From DATKEJ01 sp963768715 (GTDB taxonomy: Bacteria; Bacteroidota; Rhodothermia; Rhodothermales; DATKEJ01), in the NCBI GenBank assembly GCA_963768715.1, contig CAVYJC010000008.1:124001-188000 (forward strand): DNA of 64,000 nucleotides, read 5' to 3'. The position numbers and the translations under genes are program-made. Under the pieces are notes generated by a model that was given only the letters and a program-made list of their open reading frames with translations, was not told the origin of the DNA and searched no databases. Numbering within the stretch: position 1 is the first letter of the stretch; every line of letters starts with the position of its first letter. This document shows, one piece after another, positions 1-9,230 of the stretch.

Positions 1-196
1 CGAGGTTATTCGCGAGACCACTCCGGAGTTTCGCGTCCGTCGACTCATCAGATGCTTCGAGTCCCTCCCGAAAAAGCGTGGCCGCCTCTTCGTATTTCTT
101 CTCGTGGTATCGTTTGTTTCCCTTACGGCCCTTATCGGTGTTGTCACCGAACCCGATTGCCGCGATGAGAAGCAGGATGAGAAAACGCGTCAGCAT
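1..196 (-). CDS. BatC-like TPR protein, N-terminal part only
   Basis: The frame on the minus strand opens at the ATG at 196 and runs off the left edge, so only about 65 residues are visible. It begins with a short hydrophobic leader (FLILLLIAAIGFG) followed by charged sequence with a TPR-like helix pattern (RYHEKKYEEAATLFREGL). It lies 28 bases after batB in the same orientation, where Bat operons usually carry batC, a periplasmic TPR protein thought to scaffold the Bat complex. Function is inferred from position and the TPR-like start. The C-terminus cannot be judged. Confidence 0.7.
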   Translation of the reverse strand, partial: MLTRFLILLLIAAIGFGDNTDKGRKGNKRYHEKKYEEAATLFREGLEASDESTDAKLRSGLANNL

Positions 197-223
197 GATG
201 ATAGACTGTGATTCTCAGACGTT

Positions 224-1354
224 TTATGCGACCGACGCCGGTGATTCAACGCGCGAACCCTCGCCGCCGTTCTCGGGAAGGTCGAGCGGGGTTTCCCGCG
301 CCGGCTCATCTTCGGAGGCTACGTAGGCTCCGGGTCGTTGGACCCGCCCCATTACCCTGTCGGGGATGAGCATTTCGAGAATGAGGAGCACTACGCCGAG
401 TAGGAGCGGCCACTGGTATTTTTCCTCGTATTCCTCGAAGGTTTCGGAGTCGAATTCCTGCCGGTCGAGCCGCTTCAGCGCATCGGCCATTTCGGGAAGA
501 GAGCTCGAGGTTCGGGTGATACGGAAGTAACCGCCGCCCTCTGACAGCTCCTGCAGCCGGTCTTCTTCGAGGCGAGTCAGTACCGTGTTCCCATCCTTGT
601 CCTTCTTGAAACCGACGCGACGTCCTCGCTGGTAGACGGGAACCGGAACCCCGTCAGCTTCCCCTACACCGGTCGCAAAGATTACGAGCTTCGCATCTTT
701 TGCGGCCTTCACCGCATCGTCGATGGGCGCATGATTCTCGCCGTCGGATACGATGAGCAGCGCTCTCGTGTGGTCGGCGTCGGGATTGTCCTTGTTGGCG
801 CCGCCCGTAAACACCTGAACCGTCTTGTTCAGGGCCGCACCGAAATCCGTACCCGGCGTTGGAATCTGAGAAGGCGCCGCGATGTCGAGGAAGAGACGCA
901 CGGCCGAGTAATCGAGGGTCAGCGGACACTGAACGAATGCGTCTCCCGCAAAAAGGACCAGGCCCACGCGGTCTCCTTGCAGGTTGTCGAGCAGCTTCCC
1001 GATTTCGTACTTGGCGCGTGTCAGTCGATTTGGAAGCACATCCTCAGCGAGCATCGATTGCGACACGTCGAGTGCGATGACAAGGTCGACACCTTCACGT
1101 TTGAACTCCTTGAGTTTTGTCCCGAATCGCGGTCCCGCAAGGGACAACGCGATCAACCCGACGGCGACCACGGTGAACGCGCTCTTCCAGCGGCGCAGAC
1201 GGGGACTGATGGACTGCGCAAGCTGCCGAACCATGGCGAAATCGCCGAATCGTTTCATGGCGGCCCGACGCTTGAACGCCGCCCAGACATAGAGGGCCAC
1301 CGCCACCGGAACGGCGGCTAGCGCACTTAAATATATCGGGTGTAGCCAATCCAT
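224..1354 (-). CDS. batB: BatB-like von Willebrand factor A membrane protein
   Basis: 376 aa. There are two N-terminal membrane segments (about residues 6-24 and 57-75), a periplasmic/cytosolic VWA domain, and a C-terminal membrane segment (about 312-333). The MIDAS metal site is intact: DVSQS at 96-100, and SDGENH further on. Bat (Bacteroides aerotolerance) proteins form membrane VWA complexes with a MoxR ATPase and are linked to stress and oxygen tolerance. It overlaps batA by one base (its start codon shares the stop of batA), so the two are translationally coupled. The acidic, proline-rich tail after the last helix is variable in the family. Confidence 0.9.
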   Translation of the reverse strand: MDWLHPIYLSALAAVPVAVALYVWAAFKRRAAMKRFGDFAMVRQLAQSISPRLRRWKSAFTVVAVGLIALSLAGPRFGTKLKEFKREGVDLVIALDVSQSMLAEDVLPNRLTRAKYEIGKLLDNLQGDRVGLVLFAGDAFVQCPLTLDYSAVRLFLDIAAPSQIPTPGTDFGAALNKTVQVFTGGANKDNPDADHTRALLIVSDGENHAPIDDAVKAAKDAKLVIFATGVGEADGVPVPVYQRGRRVGFKKDKDGNTVLTRLEEDRLQELSEGGGYFRITRTSSSLPEMADALKRLDRQEFDSETFEEYEEKYQWPLLLGVVLLILEMLIPDRVMGRVQRPGAYVASEDEPARETPLDLPENGGEGSRVESPASVA

Positions 1355-2337
1355 CAGGGAAGCTGTCTCAGTCTAGTCGTGCTCAGCAAGATCTCGAGAA
1401 GCAGCAGAGCGAACGCCGGCCAGAGGAAGTATGGGTACAGCTCGTCGTATTGCGTGTAGATCCTTTCCTGGATCTTTGTCTTTTCGAGATCGCCGATCTC
1501 TTCGTATATGGCACGGAGGGCGCCGGCATTGGTTGCGCGGAAATATTTCCCCCCGGATTTCTCCGCGACGGCGGTCAGCATGTCCTCGTCAATCTCGACA
1601 GGGATTTGCATCATGCGTTGTCCATAGAATGGATCGTCGGCCAGGAACGGGGCGGAGCCGTGGGCGCCGACCCCGATGGTGTAAACACGCACGTGCATGG
1701 CGCTCGCCGCGTCGGCTGCAGTCGCCGGGTCGATCTCGCCGCGGTTGTTCTGACCGTCAGTCAGGAGAATGACGACCTTGCTCTTGGCCTCCGAATCCTT
1801 CAGGCGATTCACGGCCGTCAGCAGCGCCGTCCCGATGGCCGTTCCGTCCTCGATCATCCCGACTTCGACGCGATTGAGCATTTCCTGGAGGAAGGGGTAA
1901 TCGATCGTCAGCGGGACTTGCGTGAAGGCCTGTGCGGCGAACACGATCAGTCCAATGCGGTCTGACACGCGTTCCGAGATAAACTCAGAGGCCACGTCGC
2001 GCGCCGCGATAAACCGATTGGGGCGAAAATCCTGCGCTTTCATCGAGGTCGAGGTGTCGAGCACCAGCATGATGTCGACTCCTTCCGCATAACGTTCGGT
2101 GGTGGTGTTGGGATCTTGCGGCCGTGCCAGAGCGACGATGGCGAGGGCGAGGGCCCCGAAGCGCAGTCCGGCGGGCGCATGCCGCAGTCGAGACCAGACA
2201 GTAGAGGGCGTCCCTTCCGTCAGGCGCACGTCGCTGAATCGAAGGCCTTCGTAGCCCCGTCGCCGGAAAAGGCTCCAAATAAACGCCGCCACCAGGGCGA
2301 AGAGGAGCACAAGCCAGTAAGGATTCAGGAACACCAT
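1354..2337 (-). CDS. batA: BatA-like von Willebrand factor A membrane protein
   Basis: 327 aa, the usual length for BatA. It has an N-terminal hydrophobic anchor (residues 5-22), the typical RFSD strand before the second helix (about 58-72), a VWA domain with MIDAS motif DTSTS at 94-98 and LLTDGQNN near 190, and a C-terminal membrane helix (about 300-320). It is the paralogue and likely partner of the overlapping downstream batB. It follows the BatD/DUF4381-like gene by 79 bases, so all five genes probably form one minus-strand operon. Confidence 0.92.
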   Translation of the reverse strand: MVFLNPYWLVLLFALVAAFIWSLFRRRGYEGLRFSDVRLTEGTPSTVWSRLRHAPAGLRFGALALAIVALARPQDPNTTTERYAEGVDIMLVLDTSTSMKAQDFRPNRFIAARDVASEFISERVSDRIGLIVFAAQAFTQVPLTIDYPFLQEMLNRVEVGMIEDGTAIGTALLTAVNRLKDSEAKSKVVILLTDGQNNRGEIDPATAADAASAMHVRVYTIGVGAHGSAPFLADDPFYGQRMMQIPVEIDEDMLTAVAEKSGGKYFRATNAGALRAIYEEIGDLEKTKIQERIYTQYDELYPYFLWPAFALLLLEILLSTTRLRQLP

Positions 2338-2416
2338 AGCTCAGTCGACTCCAATGGTCATCTTCCGTCTAGCCGAGCATTCGCAAGCCGGCCAATGATT
2401 TGCGTCGAGAACCGGT

Positions 2417-3388
2417 TCATACTGTTTCTGCTTCAGCCTCCTGCATGGCCATACGCCTCCGGCGGCCTCCTTCGATGTCCTCGATAGACTCCCGGGCCAG
2501 GTCGAGTGCCCGGCGGTTCTCGACTTCCCGTGAGGAGTATTTGGCGAATTTCACCAGATCGGAAATTCCCAGCGTCTCTGCCACGCGTTGGACGACTTCC
2601 TCTGAGACGTAGTCGGAAGCAACTTGCGACAGTTGGCTCAAGGCGCCGAGCAGCTCTCCTGTCGTGCGCTCCAGCGCAGGGACGGCGAGGGTTTTTTCGA
2701 TGTAGGTGCGGAGAATGTCGGACAATTCATCGTGGTACTGCTGGATATCCTCTTCGCTGTCGGCATGTACATCCGCGAGGGAACGAAGCCGTCCCAGTGC
2801 TTCATCGTAGGGATCGATCCGAGGCGCGATTTTATCGACGGAAGCCGGTTTTTTCGATCCCCGTTTCCGGAAGTAACCGAAAAGGAACCACGCCAGCGCG
2901 AGGGCCAGGACCGTCCCCACAATCCACGGCCAGAGCGTTAGCGGGAAAGTGGCAAGGGGCGCCAGGTCCTTCAGTCCGGCCGCGTCCTCCGGTACTACGG
3001 ACCGGATGCCTACGGGAACGGTTGGCGATGCAAAGAAAAGCGTGTCTCCGTCCGTTTTGATCACGGCTATGGGCAGGCCGCCCACCAGCGCGCTGTCGAT
3101 GCCAAAGACGGCCACTTCGTAGGTGGCCGAGTCAGTTGAAGCGGGCGGACCCGGTTGCGACACCCGGCGGATGAACTCTACGTCACCAAGGGGCAGCGAA
3201 CCCTGACTCAATGACGGTAACAGGACCACCTGGCCCGGCTTTGCGTGAACGTTGACGGTGAAATGGAAACGCTCCCCGACAAGGACAGAGTCCGTCGAGA
3301 TACCCACTGAAGCCGATTGCGCCACGCCAGGTGTGGCCCAACCTGTGATCAGGAGTAGAAAGAATCCTATGGTGACAAAGAACCTCAT
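2417..3388 (-). CDS. BatD/DUF4381-like membrane protein of the Bat operon
   Basis: 323 aa. A signal peptide (cleavage near VAQ-SASV, about residue 24) precedes a beta-rich extracytoplasmic domain of about 120 residues. One membrane helix follows near residues 150-170 (LWPWIVGTVLALALAWFLFG), then a basic stop-transfer stretch (YFRKRGSKK). The roughly 140-residue helical cytoplasmic tail is rich in acidic residues. This layout resembles the BatD/DUF4381 proteins found between DUF58 and batA genes. The start overlaps the end of the DUF58 gene (ATGA type), which fixes the start at 3388. The exact family assignment is by layout and position. Confidence 0.75.
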   Translation of the reverse strand: MRFFVTIGFFLLLITGWATPGVAQSASVGISTDSVLVGERFHFTVNVHAKPGQVVLLPSLSQGSLPLGDVEFIRRVSQPGPPASTDSATYEVAVFGIDSALVGGLPIAVIKTDGDTLFFASPTVPVGIRSVVPEDAAGLKDLAPLATFPLTLWPWIVGTVLALALAWFLFGYFRKRGSKKPASVDKIAPRIDPYDEALGRLRSLADVHADSEEDIQQYHDELSDILRTYIEKTLAVPALERTTGELLGALSQLSQVASDYVSEEVVQRVAETLGISDLVKFAKYSSREVENRRALDLARESIEDIEGGRRRRMAMQEAEAETV

Positions 3389-4260
3389 CTGCGGCCGTGA
3401 CGAGCTTTGAAGAAACGGACGAGCGGATCCACATACCCTTGATCCGTTCGAATGTTTATGGTGTCGAGCTGCAGTCGTTTGAATAACGTCTCGAGCTGCT
3501 CCTGTCGCGCGCGTGCTTCGGCCGCAAAGGTGCCTCTGACGTGCTTGTTGCCGGTATCGATAACGGTTGTCACGCCCGTCTCCCCGTCGGTCAACTCGAG
3601 GAGCCCCAGTGCCGGCAGCGACGCTTCTCTCGGATCGTGCAACTGGATAGCGATCGTATCGTGACGTTGTCTGACCGCGCGGAGTTCGCGCTCAAAGCGC
3701 ACGTCGAGAAAATCGCTGATCAGAATCACGATCGAGCGTCTTCTCAGGAGATGGAGGACGTGCTCCAGCGCGTTGGCGATATTGGTTCCTCTCGAGCGCG
3801 GCTCATGCGCGAACAGGTCCCGGATCACTCTCAAAACGTGCCGTCGCCCCTTTTTGGGCGGCACGAGCAACTCAACGTCGTCTGAAAACAGGAGCAGCCC
3901 CACTTTGTCGTTGTTCTGGATCGCACTGAACGCGATGACCGCGCAGATTTCGGCGGCCATTTCGCGCTTGAACTGTGTTTGCGAGCCGAAATCACCCGAT
4001 CCCGAAATATCCACCGCGAGCATGAGCGTCTGTTCGCGTTCCTCTTCGAAGACTTTGACGAACGTATCGCCGGTTCGCGCCGAAACGTTCCAATCAATGA
4101 AACGAATGTCATCCCCATATTGGTATGGACGCACTTCGGCGAATTCCATACCACGGCCCTTGAAGGCCGAGTGATACTCGCCTCCGAAAATGTTTTCAAC
4201 GAGACCCTTCGTCTGAATCTCGATGCGGCGGATCTTCTTGAAGAGTTCCTTGGGGATCAT
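3385..4260 (-). CDS. DUF58 (VWA-like) protein of the Bat operon
   Basis: 291 aa, full length for the DUF58 family. The diagnostic stretch G-x-E-F-x-E-V-R-x-Y-x-x-G-D-D-x-R-x-I-D-W is present around residues 38-58, followed by the VWA-type strand LAVDISGSGDFG and later LISDFLD. DUF58 proteins normally work with a MoxR AAA ATPase encoded directly upstream. Here no moxR is adjacent: upstream there is only a repeat array and then the divergent nuo genes. It is the first visible gene of the minus-strand Bat operon. Cytoplasmic location and a chaperone-like or co-factor role are known only broadly for the family. Confidence 0.93.
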   Translation of the reverse strand: MIPKELFKKIRRIEIQTKGLVENIFGGEYHSAFKGRGMEFAEVRPYQYGDDIRFIDWNVSARTGDTFVKVFEEEREQTLMLAVDISGSGDFGSQTQFKREMAAEICAVIAFSAIQNNDKVGLLLFSDDVELLVPPKKGRRHVLRVIRDLFAHEPRSRGTNIANALEHVLHLLRRRSIVILISDFLDVRFERELRAVRQRHDTIAIQLHDPREASLPALGLLELTDGETGVTTVIDTGNKHVRGTFAAEARARQEQLETLFKRLQLDTINIRTDQGYVDPLVRFFKARHGRR

Positions 4261-4353
4261 CTCACGTTCGTCAAAACAAAATACTACGTAGTGGCTGACG
4301 AATAGTGCCGAAGAACTTCAAACATCGAATACCAAATACCAAACATGAACTTG

Positions 4354-4602
<249 letters not shown>

Positions 4603-4637
4603 CCTTCTGGTGTTCTTCGAATCTTCCTTGATGTTCC

Positions 4638-4666
4638 TTGATGCAAGAAATCCGATTCAATAGTTT
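4638..4666 (+). promoter_or_regulatory. Candidate promoter for the nuoJ operon
   Basis: TTGATG at 4638-4643 and TAGTTT at 4661-4666 are separated by 17 bases, just after the repeat array and 60 bases before the nuoJ start. The -10 box is weak, so this is only a candidate. It is the best spaced pair in the gap. Confidence 0.3.
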
Positions 4667-4725
4667 AGAAACCCGTTTGAGTAGGCCATTTCCTGAGGGC
4701 TCCCACTGAGAATCGACACCGCTTG

Positions 4726-5232
4726 ATGGCAGAAGCAGCGCTTTTCTTTCTGATCGCGGTCATTGCCATTGCATCTGCCATCGGGATGCTCATCGCCCGC
4801 AACCCTGTGAGTAGTGCCCTTTGGCTCGTACTCAACTTCTTTTGTATTGCCTCGGCATACATCCTTTTGCAGGCTGAGTTCATCGGTGTAATCCAGATCT
4901 TGGTCTACGCCGGCGCGATCATGGTTTTATTCCTGTTCGTGATCATGCTTCTCAATCTCGACGCACTCCCGAGGGTCGGCGAGATCAGTTGGAAGAAGGT
5001 CGTCGCATTCGGACTGGGACTCGTTGTACTCTCGCAACTCGTTTATGTGGTGGTCGTGGCCATGGGCGGATTTCCCGAGGAGCCGGGCCCTGACGCTACG
5101 GCGGTCGGCACGGCGGGCGCGATAGGTCGCGAGCTGTTCACGCGTTATGCTTTCCACTTGGAGTTTATCGCCGTGTTGCTCCTGGCAGCGACAATCGCCG
5201 CGGTCCTTCTCGCAAAGAAGAGGTTCGTATGA
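4726..5232 (+). CDS. nuoJ: NADH-quinone oxidoreductase subunit J
   Basis: About 168 aa and five membrane segments, the usual size for NuoJ, a small membrane-arm subunit next to NuoH/NuoK of respiratory complex I. The conserved region AEFIGVIQILVYAGAIMVLFLF in the third helix is clear; this helix forms the pi-bulge in complex I structures. I chose the ATG at 4726; a TTG lies one codon earlier. It is the first gene of the nuoJKLMN block. The nuoA-I genes are not adjacent, so in this organism complex I is encoded in at least two places. Confidence 0.95.
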   Translation: MAEAALFFLIAVIAIASAIGMLIARNPVSSALWLVLNFFCIASAYILLQAEFIGVIQILVYAGAIMVLFLFVIMLLNLDALPRVGEISWKKVVAFGLGLVVLSQLVYVVVVAMGGFPEEPGPDATAVGTAGAIGRELFTRYAFHLEFIAVLLLAATIAAVLLAKKRFV

Positions 5233-5266
5233 CGCGATTTACAAACCGATCGGCCGCTGAATTGCT

Positions 5267-5572
5267 ATGAGTGTCCCTCTCGACTGGTATCTCGCGCTGA
5301 GCGCTGTCTTGTTCACGATCGGTGTTTTCGGCGTGCTTTTGCGCCGCAATGTGATCGTCATCTTCATGTCGGTCGAGCTGATGCTCAACGCCGTCAATCT
5401 GTCGCTCGTCGCCTTCAGCCAGTTCTTGAGTGAGTCTTCGGGTCAGATCCTCGTGTTCTTCGTGATTTCGGTTGCGGCCGCGGAGGCCGCCGTCGGTCTC
5501 GCGATCGTGATCGCGCTCTTCAGACGGCGAACGACTGTAAATGTCGACGAACTGAACCTCCTGAAATGGTAA
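5267..5572 (+). CDS. nuoK: NADH-quinone oxidoreductase subunit K
   Basis: 101 aa, exactly the family length, with three membrane helices. It carries the conserved MSVELMLNAVNL stretch with the buried glutamate of the proton path in helix 2, and a second conserved glutamate in AAAEAAVGLAIV of helix 3. It begins 34 bases after nuoJ and ends 33 bases before nuoL, so it is co-transcribed. The NuoK role in proton transfer within the membrane arm is established for the family. Confidence 0.97.
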   Translation: MSVPLDWYLALSAVLFTIGVFGVLLRRNVIVIFMSVELMLNAVNLSLVAFSQFLSESSGQILVFFVISVAAAEAAVGLAIVIALFRRRTTVNVDELNLLKW

Positions 5573-5605
5573 TCAGCGTCCGATTGTGACGCGACGAAGT
5601 CTCCC

Positions 5606-7594
5606 ATGACACAGCCCGTAACACTCATCATCCTCCTTCCGCTGCTCGGAACAGTGTTAAACGGACTGCTGGGGCTTTTCGTACCCGGCTGGAGAAAGCA
5701 GAAAGCGTTGATTTCGGCGGTGGCCTGTCTGGCCGTCATCGTGCCCTTCCTGCTGGCGGCCAATCTGTTTCTCTCGTTCGTCGAGCCGAACGTCGTCGTA
5801 CTGTATCACTGGGTGGCATCCGGTAATCTTTCTATCGACGTGGCCTACCGGATCGATCAGCTGTCGCTGCTCATGACGCTGGTCGTCACAGGCGTCGGCG
5901 CGCTGATTCACGTGTACTCGATCGGGTACATGGGCGATGATCCCGGCTACTGGCGCTACTTCGCCTACCTGAATCTCTTCATTTTCGCGATGCTCAATCT
6001 CGTGCTGAGTGACAATCTCGTGGGGTTGTTCCTCGGATGGGAGGGAGTCGGACTCTGTTCGTACCTGCTGATCGGATTCTGGTATGAGGACCTTTCGAAG
6101 AGTGCGGCCGCGATGAAGGCGTTTATCGTGAACCGGATCGGAGACTTTGCATTCCTGATGGGGATGTTTCTGCTGTTCCGGGAGCTGGGCGGACTCGATT
6201 TCGATACCGTCCTGGCAGGCACGGCGACCCTTTCGACCACGACTATTTCGTGGGTCGTTTTGCTTCTCTTTATCGGCGCAACCGGTAAGAGTGCGCAGAT
6301 ACCCCTGTTTGTCTGGCTTCCCGATGCGATGGCGGGTCCAACCCCGGTTTCGGCGCTGATCCATGCCGCCACCATGGTAACGAGCGGTTTGTACCTCCTG
6401 GCGCGACTGTCACCTCTGGTGCTGGCTGCACCCGGCATCATGCTCATCATCGCGACGATAGGCGCCGCGACGGCAATTATGGCCGCAACCATCGCGATTA
6501 CACAGAACGACATCAAGCGAGTCCTTGCCTATTCGACGGTCTCACAGCTCGGATACATGTTTCTCGCCGCGGGGTGCGGGGCGTTCTACGTTTCGATCTT
6601 CCACGTCATGACGCACGCCTTCTTCAAAGCGTGCCTCTTTCTCGGCTCCGGCAGCGTGATTCACGCGATGCACCACGTGGAGCACGAGCTCCATCACGAG
6701 GGCCACAAAGGTGAGTTCGACGTGCAGGACATGCGGAATATGGGAGGGCTGAAGAAGTACATGCCGTCGACGTACTGGACCTTCCTGCTTGCGACGCTGG
6801 CCATTGCGGGTATTCCCGGTTTTGCGGGGTTCTTCTCGAAGGACGAGATCCTGTTCAAGGCGTTCGAATCGGGCTATGTCGAGGGACAGACGTTGGTCTA
6901 CGTTCTCTGGATCGTCGGACTTATTACGGCGCTGTTGACCGCGATTTACATGGCGCGCGCTCTGGTTCTCACGTTCCACGGGAAAGAACGCTGGCCACAT
7001 TCCGACGCCATCAAACCGCACGAATCCCCTGCCAGCATGACCTTGCCACTGTGGGCGCTTGGGATTCTGTCGGTCATTGGCGGATTCGTTGGACTGCCGG
7101 CGGTGATCGGTCACGGAGAGTTTAACTGGATTCATCATTGGCTAGGCAAGCCGTTCGGCGGCCCGGTGGCTGAGCTTGCCATTGCGGAACACGCCGTCCC
7201 GCTGGCGACGGAGTGGACTTTGATCGTTGTCAGCGGTCTGCTGGCGATTGGAGGATTGGCATACGGCTGGAGCCGATTCAGCCGGTACGGTCTGGATTTC
7301 GACGCGCGTCTGAAGAAATCACTGAACGGGGCCTACTCGCTGTTTTCCCACAAGTATTACTGGGACGAGTTCTATCAGAAGTGGGTCATCGATCCGATCG
7401 TCTGGCTGGCCGATCACGGCGTCACGAGGTTTGACGAGCGCGTCATAGACGGAGCGGTCAACGGGCTGGCCAATGCGGTGCAGACGGCGGCGTTCCGCAT
7501 GCGCAAGGTCCAGACCGGCGTGGTGCAGACCTACGCCATGGCGATCGTACTCGGGGTTGTTGTCCTGGTTGGACTTTTCATCTGGTTAGGTTAG
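5606..7594 (+). CDS. nuoL: NADH-quinone oxidoreductase subunit L
   Basis: 662 aa, an antiporter-like complex I subunit. The core has the conserved DNLVGLFLGWEGVGLCSYLL, LPDAMAGPTPVSALIHAATMV and LAYSTVSQLGYM blocks with the lysine/glutamate residues of the proton channel. A histidine-rich loop (HAMHHVEHELHHEG, about residues 353-366) is also typical of NuoL. The C-terminal lateral helix region follows and ends with a final hydrophobic anchor. It is preceded by nuoK and followed by nuoM after 15 bases. The reading frame is intact over its full length. Confidence 0.97.
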   Translation: MTQPVTLIILLPLLGTVLNGLLGLFVPGWRKQKALISAVACLAVIVPFLLAANLFLSFVEPNVVVLYHWVASGNLSIDVAYRIDQLSLLMTLVVTGVGALIHVYSIGYMGDDPGYWRYFAYLNLFIFAMLNLVLSDNLVGLFLGWEGVGLCSYLLIGFWYEDLSKSAAAMKAFIVNRIGDFAFLMGMFLLFRELGGLDFDTVLAGTATLSTTTISWVVLLLFIGATGKSAQIPLFVWLPDAMAGPTPVSALIHAATMVTSGLYLLARLSPLVLAAPGIMLIIATIGAATAIMAATIAITQNDIKRVLAYSTVSQLGYMFLAAGCGAFYVSIFHVMTHAFFKACLFLGSGSVIHAMHHVEHELHHEGHKGEFDVQDMRNMGGLKKYMPSTYWTFLLATLAIAGIPGFAGFFSKDEILFKAFESGYVEGQTLVYVLWIVGLITALLTAIYMARALVLTFHGKERWPHSDAIKPHESPASMTLPLWALGILSVIGGFVGLPAVIGHGEFNWIHHWLGKPFGGPVAELAIAEHAVPLATEWTLIVVSGLLAIGGLAYGWSRFSRYGLDFDARLKKSLNGAYSLFSHKYYWDEFYQKWVIDPIVWLADHGVTRFDERVIDGAVNGLANAVQTAAFRMRKVQTGVVQTYAMAIVLGVVVLVGLFIWLG

Positions 7595-7609
7595 GAGCAG
7601 AGCGTACGG

Positions 7610-9205
7610 ATGGCAACACTGGCTGAAATTCCCCTCCTGCTCTCGGTAGTCATCTTCCTCCCGATCATCGGGATGGTCGTGCTCCTCTTCGCCCCGAGGG
7701 ACGCGGCGGTTCGTTGGATCGCACTCGTGACGACGCTGGCGACATTTGTCGTCTCGCTCGGACTCTACGGCGGTTTCGACCCGAGTCTTGCGGGCGCCCA
7801 GTTGGTGAACCTTTCGGATTCCTGGCTGCCGGGGCTCGATGTGAAATATTTCGTCGGCGTGGATGGGATCAACCTCCTGCTGATCCTCCTTTCAACCCTG
7901 CTCGGCCCGATCGTCGTTCTGTGCTCTTGGACGTACATCGGCAAGCACGTCAAGGGATACTACGCGCTCATCCTGCTCCTCCAGACGGGGATTGTCGGGG
8001 TCTTTGCTTCGTTTGACCTGCTGCTCTTCTACATCTTTTTCGAGCTGACCTTGATACCGATGTACTTCATCATCGGCATATGGGGAGGGGAGAACCGCAT
8101 TTACGCCGCGATAAAGTTTGTGCTCTTCACGCTGGCGGGCTCACTTCTGATGCTGGTCGGCATCCTGTATCTGGGATACGCTGCGGGCGCGGTCGTGAAC
8201 GACGGCGTGTTCACTACCGACTGGTTCAAGCTGCTCGAGTATGCCATTCCGATCAAGGAGCAGATCTGGCTGTTCTCCGTCTTCGCGCTGGCTTTCGCGA
8301 TCAAGGTGCCGCTGTTTCCGCTGCACACCTGGCTTCCTGATGCGCACGTCCAGGCTCCGACCGGCGGATCGGTAATTCTTGCCGGCGTCCTGCTGAAGAT
8401 GGGTACGTATGGACTCGTTCGATATTGTCTGCCGTTCTTTCCGAACGCTGCGACGCAGATGGCCCTTTTTATCGCAATTCTGGCCGTGATCGGGATCGTG
8501 TACGGGGCGCTCGTGGCGGCGGGACAAAAGGACGCCAAGAAGCTGATCGCCTACTCGTCGGTCTCACACCTCGGATTCGTCGTGTTGGGGATTTTCGCTT
8601 TCACGCAGGAGGCAATGCAGGGCGCGATGATCCAGATGATCAACCACGGTATTTCGACGGGCGCCCTCTTTCTCATTATCGGGATGCTGTATGAGCGGCG
8701 TCACACGCGCCTGATGTCGGATTACGGCGGCATTGCCAAGTCCGTGCCGGTGCTCAGCTTCTTCATGGCGCTGACCGTACTGGCTTCCGTCGGACTTCCA
8801 GGGCTGAACGGCTTCGTCGGCGAGTTTCTGATTCTGCTCGGATCCTTCGCGAGTGACACGGTCGGTCGTCCGGTGCTGATTGCCGTCGCGACCTCCGGAG
8901 TGATCTTCGCCGCGTACTATCTTCTCTGGCTGCTCTACCGGATGTTCTTCGGGCCCCTCGACAAGGACGAAAACAGGTCGATGCCCGACCTGAATCTCCG
9001 CGAGATCGCGTTGTTGGTGCCACTGGCCGTATTCATGATCTGGATCGGCCTCGCCCCGAAGGTCTTCCTCGACACCAGTGAAGTCTCGACGGCGGCGATC
9101 CTTCAGACCGTCGAAATAAAGCGAGATGCGGTCGCGTTAAATCCGGAGTCGGAGGGCTTCGTGATCCGTCACGATTTGTTGGCGGAGACCACGAAAGCAG
9201 ACTGA
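7610..9205 (+). CDS. nuoM: NADH-quinone oxidoreductase subunit M
   Basis: 531 aa with about 14 membrane helices. Landmarks are FFELTLIPMYFIIGIWGG with the key glutamate, the block LPDAHVQAPTGGSVILAG, and LIAYSSVSHLGFV. It is one of the three antiporter-like proton-pumping subunits of complex I. The next gene downstream is not nuoN but an nhaD-type antiporter 25 bases on, an insertion that is a hallmark of Rhodothermus-type complex I loci. The polar C-terminal tail after the last helix is short. Confidence 0.97.
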   Translation: MATLAEIPLLLSVVIFLPIIGMVVLLFAPRDAAVRWIALVTTLATFVVSLGLYGGFDPSLAGAQLVNLSDSWLPGLDVKYFVGVDGINLLLILLSTLLGPIVVLCSWTYIGKHVKGYYALILLLQTGIVGVFASFDLLLFYIFFELTLIPMYFIIGIWGGENRIYAAIKFVLFTLAGSLLMLVGILYLGYAAGAVVNDGVFTTDWFKLLEYAIPIKEQIWLFSVFALAFAIKVPLFPLHTWLPDAHVQAPTGGSVILAGVLLKMGTYGLVRYCLPFFPNAATQMALFIAILAVIGIVYGALVAAGQKDAKKLIAYSSVSHLGFVVLGIFAFTQEAMQGAMIQMINHGISTGALFLIIGMLYERRHTRLMSDYGGIAKSVPVLSFFMALTVLASVGLPGLNGFVGEFLILLGSFASDTVGRPVLIAVATSGVIFAAYYLLWLLYRMFFGPLDKDENRSMPDLNLREIALLVPLAVFMIWIGLAPKVFLDTSEVSTAAILQTVEIKRDAVALNPESEGFVIRHDLLAETTKAD

Positions 9206-9230
9206 CTCGCCTCAAATTCCCCTGCATCGC

